In this document: positions 47,526-59,954 of the stretch, in pieces
How positions within the stretch are numbered: position 1 is the stretch's first letter
How the letters are laid out: every line of letters starts with the position of its first letter
Source: Pyrus communis
Lineage: Eukaryota > Streptophyta > Magnoliopsida > Rosales > Rosaceae
Reading direction: 5' to 3'
DNA length: 64,000 nt
Assembly: GCF_963583255.1 (NCBI RefSeq)
Contig: NC_084817.1
Location: 6,967,121-7,031,120, forward strand
Program-made: the position numbers and the translations under genes
The notes under the pieces: model-generated
Seen by the model: only the letters and a program-made list of their open reading frames with translations
Told to the model about the DNA's origin: nothing
Databases searched by the model: none

Positions 47526-48080
47526 CATTTACACACCGACACTAGCCCCGGGCTAGTGAAGCTGGGAGTATGTCATAAATATCATCAACTATGTCCAATG
47601 GTCATAGACGTCTACATACTCGGTTTTGTGTATGTGTTATATGATAACCCACTAGATAAGCATCGAAAACGTATCTCAAAAATCTCATATCAAATCTGGA
47701 GCTCAAAAGCTCAAGGCTTCATCTCATAAATCCATGATAAATCATTTTCGTAAATCCATAGAATTCCATATACGAAAAGCCAATAATTCATAACCCTTAG
47801 TAAAACGTAAATTTGATAAATCATAAATATTTCGTAAAAGCAATTTAAATAAATCATAAATTCTCCGTAAACCATAAGTATGAAAATCCATGAAACATAA
47901 TAAACATATTCAATTCATGAAATATGCAATGCATGCAAGCCTAATATTTTATAAAAACATGCAATTAAAGAAGGGGTCCACTCACATATATTTTGTTCCC
48001 GGGGAGCTGCTCAAACTAGAGAAGACGATGTCACTTCCCACCGACTCACCTAAACACAAATAGAGGCCATTCAATAAAAC
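47526..48080. other. decayed repeat DNA before the copia remnant
   Basis: AT-rich with recurring CATAAAT/CGTAAA words. No coding content recognised. The segment is deleted in block A. Confidence 0.4.
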
Positions 48081-51000
48081 TCTACTAAAACGATAGAATC
48101 TGATATTCTTTGTACATGACAAGGCAACTCGAAGCATATTTTACCAAGGAAATAATGATGATGGGGAGCTGTTCAAGATACCAATTACAATGTTGTTAAA
48201 GTCTGGTGTTACAAGAATGGGAAAGTGTGCTGCATTTGTTTGTAAGAAGATTAAAGCTGCAATTTGGCATAAAAGGTTAGGACATCCATATGAAGAAGTT
48301 CTTAGTATGATGCTGTAGAATAATGAGTTGTCAAATAGTATAGATCCATGTCAATCCATGTGTACTTCTTGTATTCAAGGAAAAATGAGTAGGCTGCCAT
48401 TTCATATAAAGCAATATAGGTTTACTATTATTTTTGAGAGAATCCATTCAGATGTATGGGGGCCTTCACCTGTGAAATATGTGGAAGGTTATACGTATTA
48501 CATTACCTTTGTTGATGATTGTTCTAGGTTTGTACGGATATTTCCAATGGTGAATAAATTAGATGCTTTCTTAATTTTTACCAAGTTCCATGCCTTTGTT
48601 TTGAACCAGTTTCAAGTGTCAATCAAAATTTTACAATCTGATGGCGGATGAGAGTATATGTGTAATTTGTTTAAAGAATTTTTGGATGCAAAGGGTATTA
48701 TACACCATGTTTCCTGTCCTCACACTCCCCACCATAATAGAGTTACTGAGAAGAAAAACAGGCATGTAGTTAAGACAGCTACAATTTGATGTCAGATGCA
48801 CAACTACATATTCGTTTGCTATCATGCATGTTCTCATGCAGCTTTTCTGATCAATCGAATGCCAAGTAGAGGCTTACACATGAAATCTCCATATCAGATT
48901 GTGTTTTAGACCATCTGACATTAAGAATCTTAAGGTATTTGGTATGCAGTCTATCCATTACTGAGATCATTCAATCATAATAAATTGGAACCACGATCAA
49001 CTCAGTGTACATTTCTTGGTTTTGCACATGGTTATAAAGGAGTAATATGTTATGACAAAAAGACCAGAAGGGTTATTTTGTCCAAACATGTAATTCAAGA
49101 TGAAGACATATATGCTTTCAAGCATGTTTCAACATAGAAGACCTCAAGTGTAGTGCAAAGGTCATTACAACCCCCAATTCTAACATATTTACAAGTTCCA
49201 GGTGTTAGATCATCCACTTCTGCACAACTTCAACACAATTTTCGAGACCTCAACTCAGTATCTATCACAACTGGTGATGTAAGTGCAGGTTCTGATAGTC
49301 CTGATATTCATGAAACAGTTCAAAACACAGAAAGATTTGATAGTTCTGGAGTGTTGCACAAAAGCAATGATATCACATCATTAATATCTTCACAGCATCT
49401 CTCCTTATTACACCATCACTTTGGTACAATATCTGTATTGCCTGTCCATTCAAAATCTTAACTTGAGGTATGTCTTCAAATTTGTCTCTTTCTGATGCAA
49501 TTCAGCAACCTGTCACTTCAACTCATTTAATGCTCACTAGACTAAAGAATGGAGCAATTGAAAGAAGAAATTATGCTGCACTGGTTGTAGCTTGTCTTGA
49601 GTTACAATCTTTGCAAATTACAGATGAAGAACCATTCATTGGTGGGTATTCATTTGTTTCTGAAATTTCTGATGTACTTGAACCTGCAATATTTCGAAAA
49701 GCAGCAACTATACCATAATGGCAAACAACAATGCAAGAAGAGTATGACTCTCTTAAAGCTTAAGGGACATGGGTTTTAGTTCTACCACCTTAAGATAGAG
49801 CAATTGTAGGGAGTAAATGAATGTACAAGGTTAAGAAGAATCTAGATGGCAGTGTGTCAAGGTATAAAGCAAGGTTGGTAGGTCAGGGTTTTTCTCAAGA
49901 ACATGGCATTGATTACCTGGATACTTTTAGTCTAGTTGTAAGGCATACCACTGTGAGAATCATCCTAGCTTTGGTGGCTATCAATCATTAGAGTCTTAGA
50001 CAATTGGACATTAAAAATGCATTTATGCATGGAGATTTGCAAGAAGAGGTATACATGAAGTAGTCTCAAGGCTTTGTTGATCCATCATATCCCTCTCATG
50101 TTTGTAAGTTGATTTAGTCCTTATATGGATTGAAACAGGCACCAAGAGCCTGGAATTCGAAATCCACTAGCTATTTGACAATTTTGGGTTTTAAAGCTTC
50201 AACCTTAGATACTAGTCTCTTCATTAAACAAGATGGATAAGATATTATCGTCCTATTATTATATGTGGATGATATTATTTTGACTAGTTCGAATGCTACA
50301 AAAGTTTAAAAAGTGGTGCAAGAATTATCTGAAGTCTTTGAGTTGAAGGATATGGGAAAGCTTACTTATTTTCTGGGATTGCAGGTCCAATATCAAAGTA
50401 ATGGAGACATATTTGTAACCCAGTCCAAGTATGTCAAGGATTTAATCCACAAGGCAGGAATGGACTCTTGTAAACCTGCAAATACCCCGTGTAAGCCACA
50501 TCATCAAATGCTGCAAATAGAAGGAGAGTTACTCACACATCCATCAATGTATAGAAGTTTAGTTGGTTCATTACAATATCTAACCTTTACTAGGCCAGAT
50601 ATTGCATTTGCAGTAAATACTGTATGTCAGTTCATGTGTACACCAACTAATATACATTTTGGAGTTGTTAAAAAGGATCCTAAGGTACCTCCAAGGGACA
50701 ATCAACACTGGAATCAGTTTTAATGTAGATACGGTTACTTTAGTCAATGCATTCTCAGATTCGGATTGGGCTGCGGATTTGAATACTTGAAGATCAATCA
50801 CATGATATGTGGTTCACTTGGGCAATAATCTAATTTTGTGGCAATCAAAGAAATAAAGCTCAGTTTCTCAAAGTTCAACTGAAGCCGAATACAAAGCTTT
50901 TGCACACACTACAGCTGATATAGCCTGGACAAGGAATATATTGAAGGATTTAAAGGTGTTTGTTCATAGTCCACCTGTTATTCACTGTGACAATATGTCT

Positions 51001-51233
51001 GCTATTGCGTTAAGTGAAAATCCAGTGTTCTATTCAAGGATTAAACACCTTGATACATACTATCATTTTGTAAGAGAGAGAGTGCAGCAAGGAGATTTAC
51101 AAATCCAATACATACCAACTGAAGAGTAAATTGCGAATGTATTAACTAAAGGTTCACATAGTCCTGCTTTTATCAAGCATTGTTACAATCTTAAGATGCA
51201 AAATCCTAGCTAAGATTGAGGGGGGATGAAGAC
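48081..51233 (+). mobile_element. decayed Ty1/copia pol (block B, longer copy)
   Basis: Starts with a pre-integrase part (DKATRSIFYQGNNDDGEL, IWHKRLGHPYEEVLSMML), then a GKM..LPF motif and integrase core (HSDVWGPSPV, YYITFVDDCSRFV, ILQSDGG, VSCPHTPHHN) to about 48800. Reverse transcriptase is at about 49820-50520 ([24 protein letters not shown]) and RNase H at about 50760-51130 (SSTEAEYKAF). More stops and shifts than block A in places, fewer in others. No 5' LTR or gag is found, so it is 5'-truncated. The polypurine tract GAGGGGGGATGAAGAC precedes the LTR at 51234. Confidence 0.9.
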
Positions 51234-51508
51234 TGTGATAATGCTGCCACATCATCATCTTTGGCAGTTAAGAAATGTAATACATCAGCGCCACATCAGC
51301 TGTCAAATTAGTTAGGAAGTTAGGTGGTTATGGTGCTAGCTTGCATGCTGAGCTGCTGCTACTACTACTACTAGTAGCTATATATACGGCTTGTATTGTG
51401 ACTGATGGAATCATCTAAGAAATCTCAGAAGCTTGATTCTCTCAATTCTCTCTCATACATTCTCTTTAGTTTTCTGCATTTTCTTCCATTGATACGTATT
51501 GTGATACA
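51234..51508 (+). repeat. copia LTR, intact, 275 bp
   Basis: TGTGATAATG to TGTGATACA, followed by TGTTATCAGTATGTG. It is uninterrupted here, which shows the ancestral state of the LTR split by the gypsy element in block A. Confidence 0.82.
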
Positions 51509-52046
51509 TGTTATCAGTATGTGAGATTTGAGAAATTAATCCAAAATCTCATCATTTCAATCTGCATATTCGATTTAATATCCTCCAAATATATACATAA
51601 TGCTGCCTGAATAGGATGGCTGCTTCTTGTAATTGTATACTCTAATACTCTTGCGTACACCATGATGAAGAACTGTGTAGCACTGTAATACCGTGTTTTT
51701 AAAATGAAAGCCTAATTTTATTGAGTATCCAACAACCAACAAATTAACAAAAGAATGAATATATCAATTACAGACACAAAGATCTATTACAGTGATATCC
51801 CAACGGGGATTTATTAGAACACAAACAAATATTAATAGATGGAGTATATGGTTGCCATTTGCCCCCATACCCTTGAATTATCCATAATTTATTACAATTT
51901 ACGTTTCCAAACAGTATAATTTATGGAGTATATGGTAGCCATTTGCCCCCATACCCTTGAACTATCCATAGTTTATTACAATTTACATTTCAAAACAGTA
52001 TAATTTAAAGAATAATGACTTGTCATCGTCTTAGGGTAACAATTAA
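51509..52046. other. 3' flank of patatin-like gene 2
   Basis: Colinear with 22466-22951. A segment of about 85 bp (GGAGTATATGG to AACAGTATAATTTA, about 51840-52005) is tandemly doubled, unlike block A. It probably holds the gene's 3' UTR. Confidence 0.5.
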
Positions 52047-53978
52047 TCAGTAAGTATTTTCAGCATGCTCGTTGGTTGACCCTGCTTGGCGCCTCTTCTT
52101 CTCTTCCGACAGTAGTTTAGCAAACCTGAAAATTATAGTAATTAAGTTACAATTTTTTACTACTCACCAATTACACATATAAATCAGTTGGTTTAATGAT
52201 AAATATTTTACCTTGTAAGAGCCTCTGCATTTGTCTCATGCTTAGTAGCCTCAAACCTGCCACTGTCTAAATTAACCCGAGAAACTGGTTTTTTCAATAG
52301 CCCTTCTCCAACTTTTACAAGATTGGTCAAATTCTTCTTTGTGGCTATATCCACAGAAGCTATTGTCCCACGAAGGGTATCATCCTACATTTGGTATCAG
52401 AAATGATGTCAGTTTTTTGTGTCTAAACAACATTATTCTAAAAAAAGTTATACTGATGAATCTATGGATAAAATGCATTTCGGATGATGAGTTCAGTACC
52501 TGAATTCTAAGATAATTTTCTTCAGAATGAAGGGCTTGGAAAATTGCAGAAAGGTGAAGATCAACCATATCGTTGCTTGCTTGACTGAAAACATTAATGA
52601 TAGGGGTGGAGCCACCGCTGGTTAACCAATTCAACAGGCCCCATTTAGCTGTAGAAGGTGCATGGTATTTCATTTCAGCTTTTGATGAACCAGTTCCTAA
52701 TGATATCACTAGAAATCTCCCATAGTCCATAGGTTTCGCAGGAAAGATGTCTGGATTCACCTTCCTTATTTCGTTTGTAACTTCACAAACAGCAAGTAAA
52801 GTCTGCAAGGACAAAAGTGTTTTAAGTGTTTAAGTTAATTTTTTATAATCCCGAAGTTTACTTTTAAAATCAATGGTATAAATTGACAATCTGGTAATAT
52901 AACTCCTCCTATCACATATACCGGATTATTTGCAGCCACGCCGCCATCTATAAGGTTGAATTCCCTAGTTCTGCCTGCAGCGTTCTTGGTTTCAAAATAA
53001 TGAGCTGGAAGATAAGTTGGTGCCGCTGAGGTTCCAATGCATATGTCAGAGAGTAAGGCATCGTATGATGGCTTATTTTTCACCTGCCAACAAAAATAAG
53101 CACATCATATTATATTACAACATATATGAGTAATTTGCTTAAATAATTTTTAGACGTGAACAAATTTTAGAATAATTTGAAGTATAGGATATTCTGGAAT
53201 ATACTAAAATTATTCGAATTAGTTAATATATTAGAAAGACAGTGAATTACCTTAAACTTGGAGAAGATAGTTGTATGGAGATTCTTGATGTCAAATGTGG
53301 GAATTACAACATTAGTCAATGTGTCGTGCAGTTTTTTGTTGCCCAGCCTTTCCCTAATCAAGCGATGCAAATACTTGCCATTGTATTTTGGTCCTGCTAG
53401 AGCTTTGATAATCTTTGTCGTATTAGGAAAAATTGGCCAACTGTCGTTTAAACCATTAGCGCAAAAATTATTATGAATATCCAAAATATAAAAAATTAAT
53501 TAAGTGGACATAATTAACGTGTCATTAATTAAGCATGCATTACGTGTTTTGGGGGAAGATTTTAGGACATTGATTTAAGTAGAAGTCTATAATATCTTTG
53601 GCAGCGAACAGTGGGCGGTTATTCTCGTTTGGGGCTGCGAGCATAGCAGTCACAAGACCACCTGTGCTTGTTCCTGCAATCACATCAAAATAGTCAGCGA
53701 TCCTTGCATCTTCACCATCCAGCTTCTGCAGTACCACCAATGACATTAATCTTATTAGTACTTAATTGGGAAAATCACTGAAAGTACTATTAAACCAGAG
53801 ATGGTAAAGTACTTATATATATATATTGACAGAAAGTCTTATATACCTGAAGTTCAGATTCGAGGAAAGTAAGAATGGTTGCCGGAATGAGGCCTCTTAT
53901 TCCGCCCCCATCGATACTGAGAACTGTGACTATCTTTCCAAAGACTGTGGGGGGTTCTACTCTACCGCTTCTTTCCAT
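52047..53978 (-). CDS. patatin-like phospholipase A, copy 2
   Basis: Same enzyme type as the gene at 22952-24883. Exons on the minus strand: 53978-53847, 53725-53544, 53440-53251, 53083-52922, 52802-52500, 52384-52212 and 52125-52047. Every exon has exactly the length of its counterpart, introns are GT-AG, and the 406-aa frame is open. The oxyanion loop DGGGIRG (23-29), GTSTGG Ser64 and DGG Asp214 are all kept. Differences are scattered substitutions: exon 3 ends IFSKFK instead of IFTNFN, exon 5 has HAPSTAKW for HARFAAKW, and the C-terminus reads [11 protein letters not shown] for [11 protein letters not shown]. Both copies therefore look functional. Transcription runs against the interrupted SERAC1-like gene that surrounds it. 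Confidence 0.95.
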
Positions 53979-53987
53979 CAGATCAGT

Positions 53988-53989
<2 letters not shown>

Positions 53990-54057
<68 letters not shown>
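53990..54057 (-). repeat. (GA)n microsatellite in the 5' UTR of patatin-like gene 2
   Basis: About 68 bp of GA with one ACA interruption (about 54031), roughly 30 bp longer than in copy 1. It is a CT tract in the transcript leader. Confidence 0.88.
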
Positions 54058-54091
54058 TTTCTGAGTTATGATTTGAGAGAAGTAGTCTTGG

Positions 54092-54100
54092 TATTTATAA
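54092..54100 (-). promoter_or_regulatory. TATA box of patatin-like gene 2
   Basis: TTATAAATA on the minus strand, about 115 bp upstream of the ATG. The distance is greater than in copy 1 because the GA tract is longer. Confidence 0.68.
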
Positions 54101-56842
54101 CACCAGCTTTCGTGCATGCGTGTTTCTGCATGGTAACCCATCTTCCGGGAAACATGCATGCAACCTCCCCTTAGATAAATTATAGCAGTATTTAATTGAC
54201 TATTTTAACTGTGGAAGTCGGACAGATGATTAATTATAGTCTTAATAGTATCCAAACGTAACACAACAATCCGGCATGCTCCCGTATACGATTAGAGAGA
54301 TAACTGACTCCACAAGAATTGTAGAGGAATTTCCACACAAAACTTCGTAGCTAATTCACGAGACTTTTTGCTTATGATCCAAATTATTTTTATTACAAAA
54401 TATTTTATAAACATAATCTCTATAAGAAAATCAATAAAATTACAATGGATGGCCAATCAATTATAGCAAATAAATAGATGGTTCGTAATATTTTTACTGT
54501 ATTAATATATTTCTGCATGCAATAAATAGACGGTTCATAATACTTTTAATGTTTTTGTAACTCCTCCCAAATTTTATGCAGCCAATATCCAGCTAAATGA
54601 GGCTCTTGCGTATGTAATATATTCCTGCATGCAATATTGACTTGTAATTACACATACACTTACACATACACCACTTGAGATTTTTTGAGTTTTCACAAAA
54701 CCCTCTCAAATTTTGAAAGTAATAGAAATACCCCCTAATGTTTCAAAATCATTTCACGAACCCCTTCTTTTAGGGTTTCGTAGTTTTATGATGACAACAG
54801 CATAAAATAATTTCAAAATTAACCTTGCATAGATATTCTAGTTAAGAATAAGATATCCCACCTATAACATAAAACCCCCAATTCACCCATTTCTTAAGTT
54901 GAAGACAACATCTCCTCTGCTCGGCACTTCTTGGAATGGTTCATCCATACAGTGTATGGTTTGGTGATGAATTTGTGTTTCCCATCTCAGCTTTCTCTTT
55001 TGAGATTTAGGTTTGCTTCGCTTTATGAGGTTGAGCTTAATTTGTTAGTTTTTGCTTCTATATGTGGAGCTTTGGTTCGAAATTGATAGTATTTATTTTT
55101 TGAGATATTTGTTTGCTTTGCATTATGATTTTTACTTGTGTTTCAGTGCAGTTAAGCTTTTTTTTTTTTTTTTTGTTAGATTAAAATTTTTTTATTTTTT
55201 TATTTTTTTTGACCTTTATAACAAGAGTGAAGCGTGAGGGTTAAAAAGTCAGAACATTGGTACTTTTCAGGTTATTGGTTTTCAATTTCTGGATTTAAAG
55301 CGCACCGACTTTTATATTTTTAGGTTTACTTTATGAAGAAAATAAAAATGAACGTTGCCTTTTCAAGTATTTCATCAGAACTAACTTGATATGTTTGCAT
55401 GTGATTAAATATTCTAGCGAGTAAGTTTTTTTTTTTTCAATAGTGAGTAGGTGTTTCACTTATGTGGCCTCCATTTGAAACTTATCATCTCTTAAGTTAT
55501 TGTAATAGTTTCGAACTCTCTCATTTTTTTCTAACAATAGGAAAATTTTAAAAATAAATAAATAACCTGATGCGCCTGCTATGAGGTGTAAACATAGTTC
55601 CTTGAGAAACTTTGCTTATTTTTTCAAATATTTAACTGATCATGGATGTATATGTGGCTGCAACAAGATTTTGTCTCGACCGCTGCCAAGGTCTATTAAT
55701 TATCAAAAGGTTTATGGTGTCGCGTCAAACAATCTTGTTCGTTTTCAACTCGTTATGCTGATCATAGATTTTTAGTTGGTAGAGTTTTATTTTGACTGAT
55801 GCAAAGGTCTTTTCATTTGCGTGCTTAATCATGCCTTTCGGATTATGGTCCATATTTTGATCTTTATCTCTATCTGTTGGGTGATACAACATTGCAGAAT
55901 TCTTCAAGTTTTGACAGAATTTTATGAGTTTTTCTCATAATTATATATTGGATTTATTCAATGTCATGCTGCCGTACTTTATTAATTCAGTTCAAAAAAC
56001 AGAAAAAGCGATTGAATTTATTCGATGTCAACCAATTGGTCTTATATATGGCAGTAGCCAATTCAACAATATGAGGTTGACAGATAGGATAATATGTAAC
56101 TTTATCCAATCGTACTTCAAATTCTTCTTTTTAAAAACTGAGATGAATAGTCATCTCTTAGTTTGCAAATAATTAGTCTCTTAAAACGTGCCTTGAAAAA
56201 ACAAACCAAAACAGCCAGATGTTGGATTAAATCAAATTGTTGAAATAATCCAAACCCTAAGGAATAATCAACCTTTCAATTTGGGGTTTGGAATAAAAGG
56301 AACAAACGAATTAATCTGTCGCAGTTGAAGGATACTTTCATCCTTATTTAATTGTTTGGGTTTGATTATTCAAAAAGACAGGTCAAAACTTAGTTTTGGT
56401 CTAAATCAATTAGGGTAGACATGAAGGTGCTTCTTAGGGTGGGGACAAATTCTTTCTTCCACACAAGAAGAACTTCGAGTTGCGTCATCTGTCTAAAAAT
56501 GGTGCGTTTGTTACACCGGATAATTTCAGACTGGATTAACTTCAAAAACTAAGCTAGACTGATTTAGACTAAACTAAATTAGATTGACATAGTAAAGTGT
56601 TTGATATAGTATCAAACTAAAAGGCAGGGTAATAAAAATCAATGAAAAAAGGACCCAATTTGAACAATCACAACAAATTAATTCCATACAACATCATAAA
56701 TTATCTAGCCCACAGTGAAATCCTAAATTGAAAAATACCAGAAGGGGAAATCACTAAGTAGAATATATCAATGAAAATCAAAATCGCGTTTTACTGGGAT
56801 GCAAATTAGCCGTACCTAGTGCGTGGTTAGGCGCCTCCTGAT
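54101..56842. other. intergenic DNA of block B upstream of patatin-like gene 2
   Basis: Colinear with 24976-26546 plus about 1.14 kb (about 54345-55482) found only here. That segment is flanked by AAACTT on both sides. It contains T-rich runs (about 55158-55174) and no supported gene. Confidence 0.5.
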
Positions 56843-57742
56843 TAGGAATGGACAAAGGTTATGACAAGTAGGTAACTGTAGTTGTTCACCTATAACTGTT
56901 TATGCTCATACCTGCATAACCGTTTACCCGTTGGGTAATTGCCTAAACGGTTATACTCATACCCATAACCGTTTATGAACGGTTAACCATACCCATAACC
57001 GCATATCTATTTAACCCTAACCATATATCCGTTTACCCATTTGTTAACCCATTTACCCCATTTTCTCCTATTTACATGTTTTTTTGAACCATAACCATAT
57101 ACAACTCCAATAATTGAAATAATAATTCACGAACGATATTTTTAACTGTTATCAATCAAGGTAATATGATATATTTGCTAAGAATTAATTTGTTACTAAC
57201 AAAATACCTCTCATTACTTGAGCAAGCATATTGGAAAGAAAATTCATGTATTTCAGACATATTTTTCTTCTATACCCAAGCAAGTCTTCAATTATAACAT
57301 CCATACGATTACAAAGTAAAGCTTCTAAAACTCAAGGTAGTCATTATCTTAGGTTGAGCATATTATAATCAATATGCACTAGGACTGGATGTTATAAGCA
57401 CCAACACTAGAATCAATAAGCATTAGCACTGGATGTTATAATTGAAATGGATGTTATAATCAACTTGCAATTTCTATAGAAAGTGAATGTTGTGATTTAG
57501 ATTCGCTTAGGTTTTTTGTTTTTTAATTTTATGTATATATTAAAATAAACGGTAAATGGGTACTCGTTTATAACTGTAGTTAATACCCATAACCGCCCAT
57601 ATAAATTTCACGGGTAAACGGTTACCTGTAACCATAACCGAGAAATTCGGACGGGTAACTACGGTTACCCATTGTTAACAGAAATGCAAACAAACACAGA
57701 AATGCAGAAAGAGCATGTATCGAATAAGAAAAGAGAGAAAAG

Positions 57743-57776
<34 letters not shown>

Positions 57777-59465
57777 TAATTGATTCCATTGATACTGAAT
57801 TGATGTATACAACTATGAGAATACAGTTTATATAGCCATCATGACTAGCTTGCAGCCTAAGCTGTTTAACTAACTAATTTGATAACAACTCTAACAACCT
57901 TTCGGCACGTGGATATTGTCAACATCCCCCTCAATCTCAACTAGGATTTCCCAGTTTGAGATTGAAGCAGACCATTCATCAATCAACTACCCAAAGAATT
58001 TCAGCCCCTCAAACTGATTTCTACACCGCTGTAGCTACTGTTTTCTTTGTGATAAGGTTTCCAATATTTTACAATCAACATTCCTATAAGATCTTCAATT
58101 TTCACATATTCCACTTTGTTTTCAGACATTTTGATTACTCTGACCAAATGATTCTTCATTCACAATTGAGAATGATCAAACAACAAGCTTTACAATCAAA
58201 GAAATCAAGAAACACAACCTTCTTCGGCAATTGGCCTTCAATGAAGAAAGGGAACAAGAACTGCACTCCTGCAATCAGCCTTAATGGAGTTGCACACAAT
58301 GACAACAAACAAAACTTGTCAAGAATGTTACTCTGGCTATCTGCCTTATGGAGGAAACAAATTGCATTCAACACTCTTGGCAATCGGCCTTACGGAGTGC
58401 ACAAATCTCAAACAACCAAGAACTAATCACGCAACAAAAAGGAATGGTTATTGGCCTTTGTATTCCTTCAACAATCTCGCAGAAAATGGCTATCGGCCTT
58501 AATAGCTAAACTTGCATACAAGAAACCGTATTGAAGAAAACAAATTTTCACTGCGGCATTTAAGCAAACATATAGAGTGCAGAATTTAGTAGCAAAACCT
58601 AAGACTCGAGCTCGTGATCGGAAAACCCAATGGGAGAACCTCCACCAAACCACCAGCTACCAAAAAACCTCGACGAACAAAAAGAAATCCTCAACGATCA
58701 CAGCGGAAGAACAGCCCTGAAGATCAGAACAATTATTCAAACCCAGAAAACATTATCAAAAGTGAAGATTCTGTGCCTTCTTCATTGAGACAATCAAACA
58801 AACAGATGGAGTGCATAAAGAAAGATGAAACCTAAAACTGCAGTACGTCCTTTGAGCAGCAATCCAAACTGAACAAATTGAATCCCCAAGACCATCTTCA
58901 AGAATCAGAATTACCAACTAAGTAATTAAACCCAATTCACAACCCACTGTGTACAAAGAAACAAATCGAGTACAAAGCAAGTAATTGAACCCAATTCACA
59001 GTCCACTGTGCTGATCAAAGATCTCTAAGAACCCTCCAACAATCAACAAATCGAGTTACCCAGTAATGAAATTAAGCAATTGAATTGGAAAAGTAACATT
59101 ACCAGGCAAGTAATGCAAAAGCCAAGAGTTGCCCAACCACCATGATCAAACAAAGAATGGCAATCGGCCTTAGAAATAAGCAATACATCTAATCAGAAAG
59201 AAATACTCACTGAGACAACCCATCAAATAGCTGGAGTGCACATATCTTTTCCCTGTTGAAATACCCAGATTCGAGCACCAAGAACCTTCACCAAGAATAG
59301 CAAATCGTCCCACATAAACAAAGCAACAACAAACTATGCGACGGAAGAACGAAGACGGAAAAATCACCAAGGATCGACCTTCGGTGATGATACCATGTTA
59401 ATAGAAATGCAGACAAACACATAAATGCAGAAAGAGCATGTATTGAAGAAGAAAAGAGAAAAGAG

Positions 59466-59501
<36 letters not shown>

Positions 59502-59680
59502 TAATTGATTACATTGATACTGAATTGATGTATACAACTATGAGAATACAGATTATATAGCCATCATGACTAGCTTGCAGCCTAAGCTATTTAACTAACT
59601 AATTTGATAACAACTCTAACAACCTTTCGGCACGTGGATATTGTCAACACCCATAACCAATGAGTATTTGCCCATCCCTG
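56843..59680. mobile_element. hAT-like non-autonomous element, block B, split by an LTR element
   Basis: Same element as 26547-35307. Flanks are CTCCTGAT (56835-56842) and CTCCTGTT (59681-59688), 7 of 8 matching, which supports hAT. Ends are TAGGAATGGACAA and CAGGGATGGGCAAA (inward). Uninterrupted length is about 0.86 kb. No transposase frame. Confidence 0.68.
57673..59649 (-). mobile_element. short non-autonomous LTR element, 1977 bp
   Basis: LTRs 57673-57924 and 59396-59649 (TGTTAAYAGAAATGC to ATTGTCAACA), with the duplication CCCAT (57668-57672, 59650-59654). On the minus strand the interior starts TGGTATCATC right after the LTR end, which fits a primer-binding site for initiator Met tRNA. 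It ends with the polypurine tract TTGAGATTGAGGGGGA. The interior of about 1.47 kb has no gag or pol motif I can recognise; AATCGGCCTTA-type phrases recur. A GA microsatellite sits in each LTR. Block A has the empty site. It is of TRIM/LARD type. Confidence 0.87.
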
Positions 59681-59954
59681 CTCCTGTTGTCCCTGGTCTT
59701 CTTGGGGAGTCGCCTCCTGACGGCCCTAGTCTTCTTGGTGAGTTGCCTTATGCCTTTGGCACATCACTGTCAACACAACATCTCAATGAAAAGCCTCCAG
59801 ACTGACCCAAAGAGATTCAGAAGAAATTAGATCGACCCAAAGAGATTTTAGAAGAAATTAGACCGACAACTCATGTTTGTGCCTGTAACTGATCCAGATG
59901 TTTTTTAGCTCCTTGTAGTTTCCAATTGTCTTCCTTTGTTTTTGGATCGTGCAG

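Larger units (their letters stand above)
43053..59867. repeat. segmental duplication, block B, inside the SERAC1-like gene
   Basis: Second copy of 2320-35495. The left edge is at CCCAGCAATCCAGG, in the middle of an HO2 exon. The right edge is at AGACCGAC, in a short tandem repeat. Both flanks are SERAC1-like intron sequence: exon 1 ends 62 bp to the left, and the exon with EVSSMLLEK starts 88 bp to the right. Confidence 0.88.
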
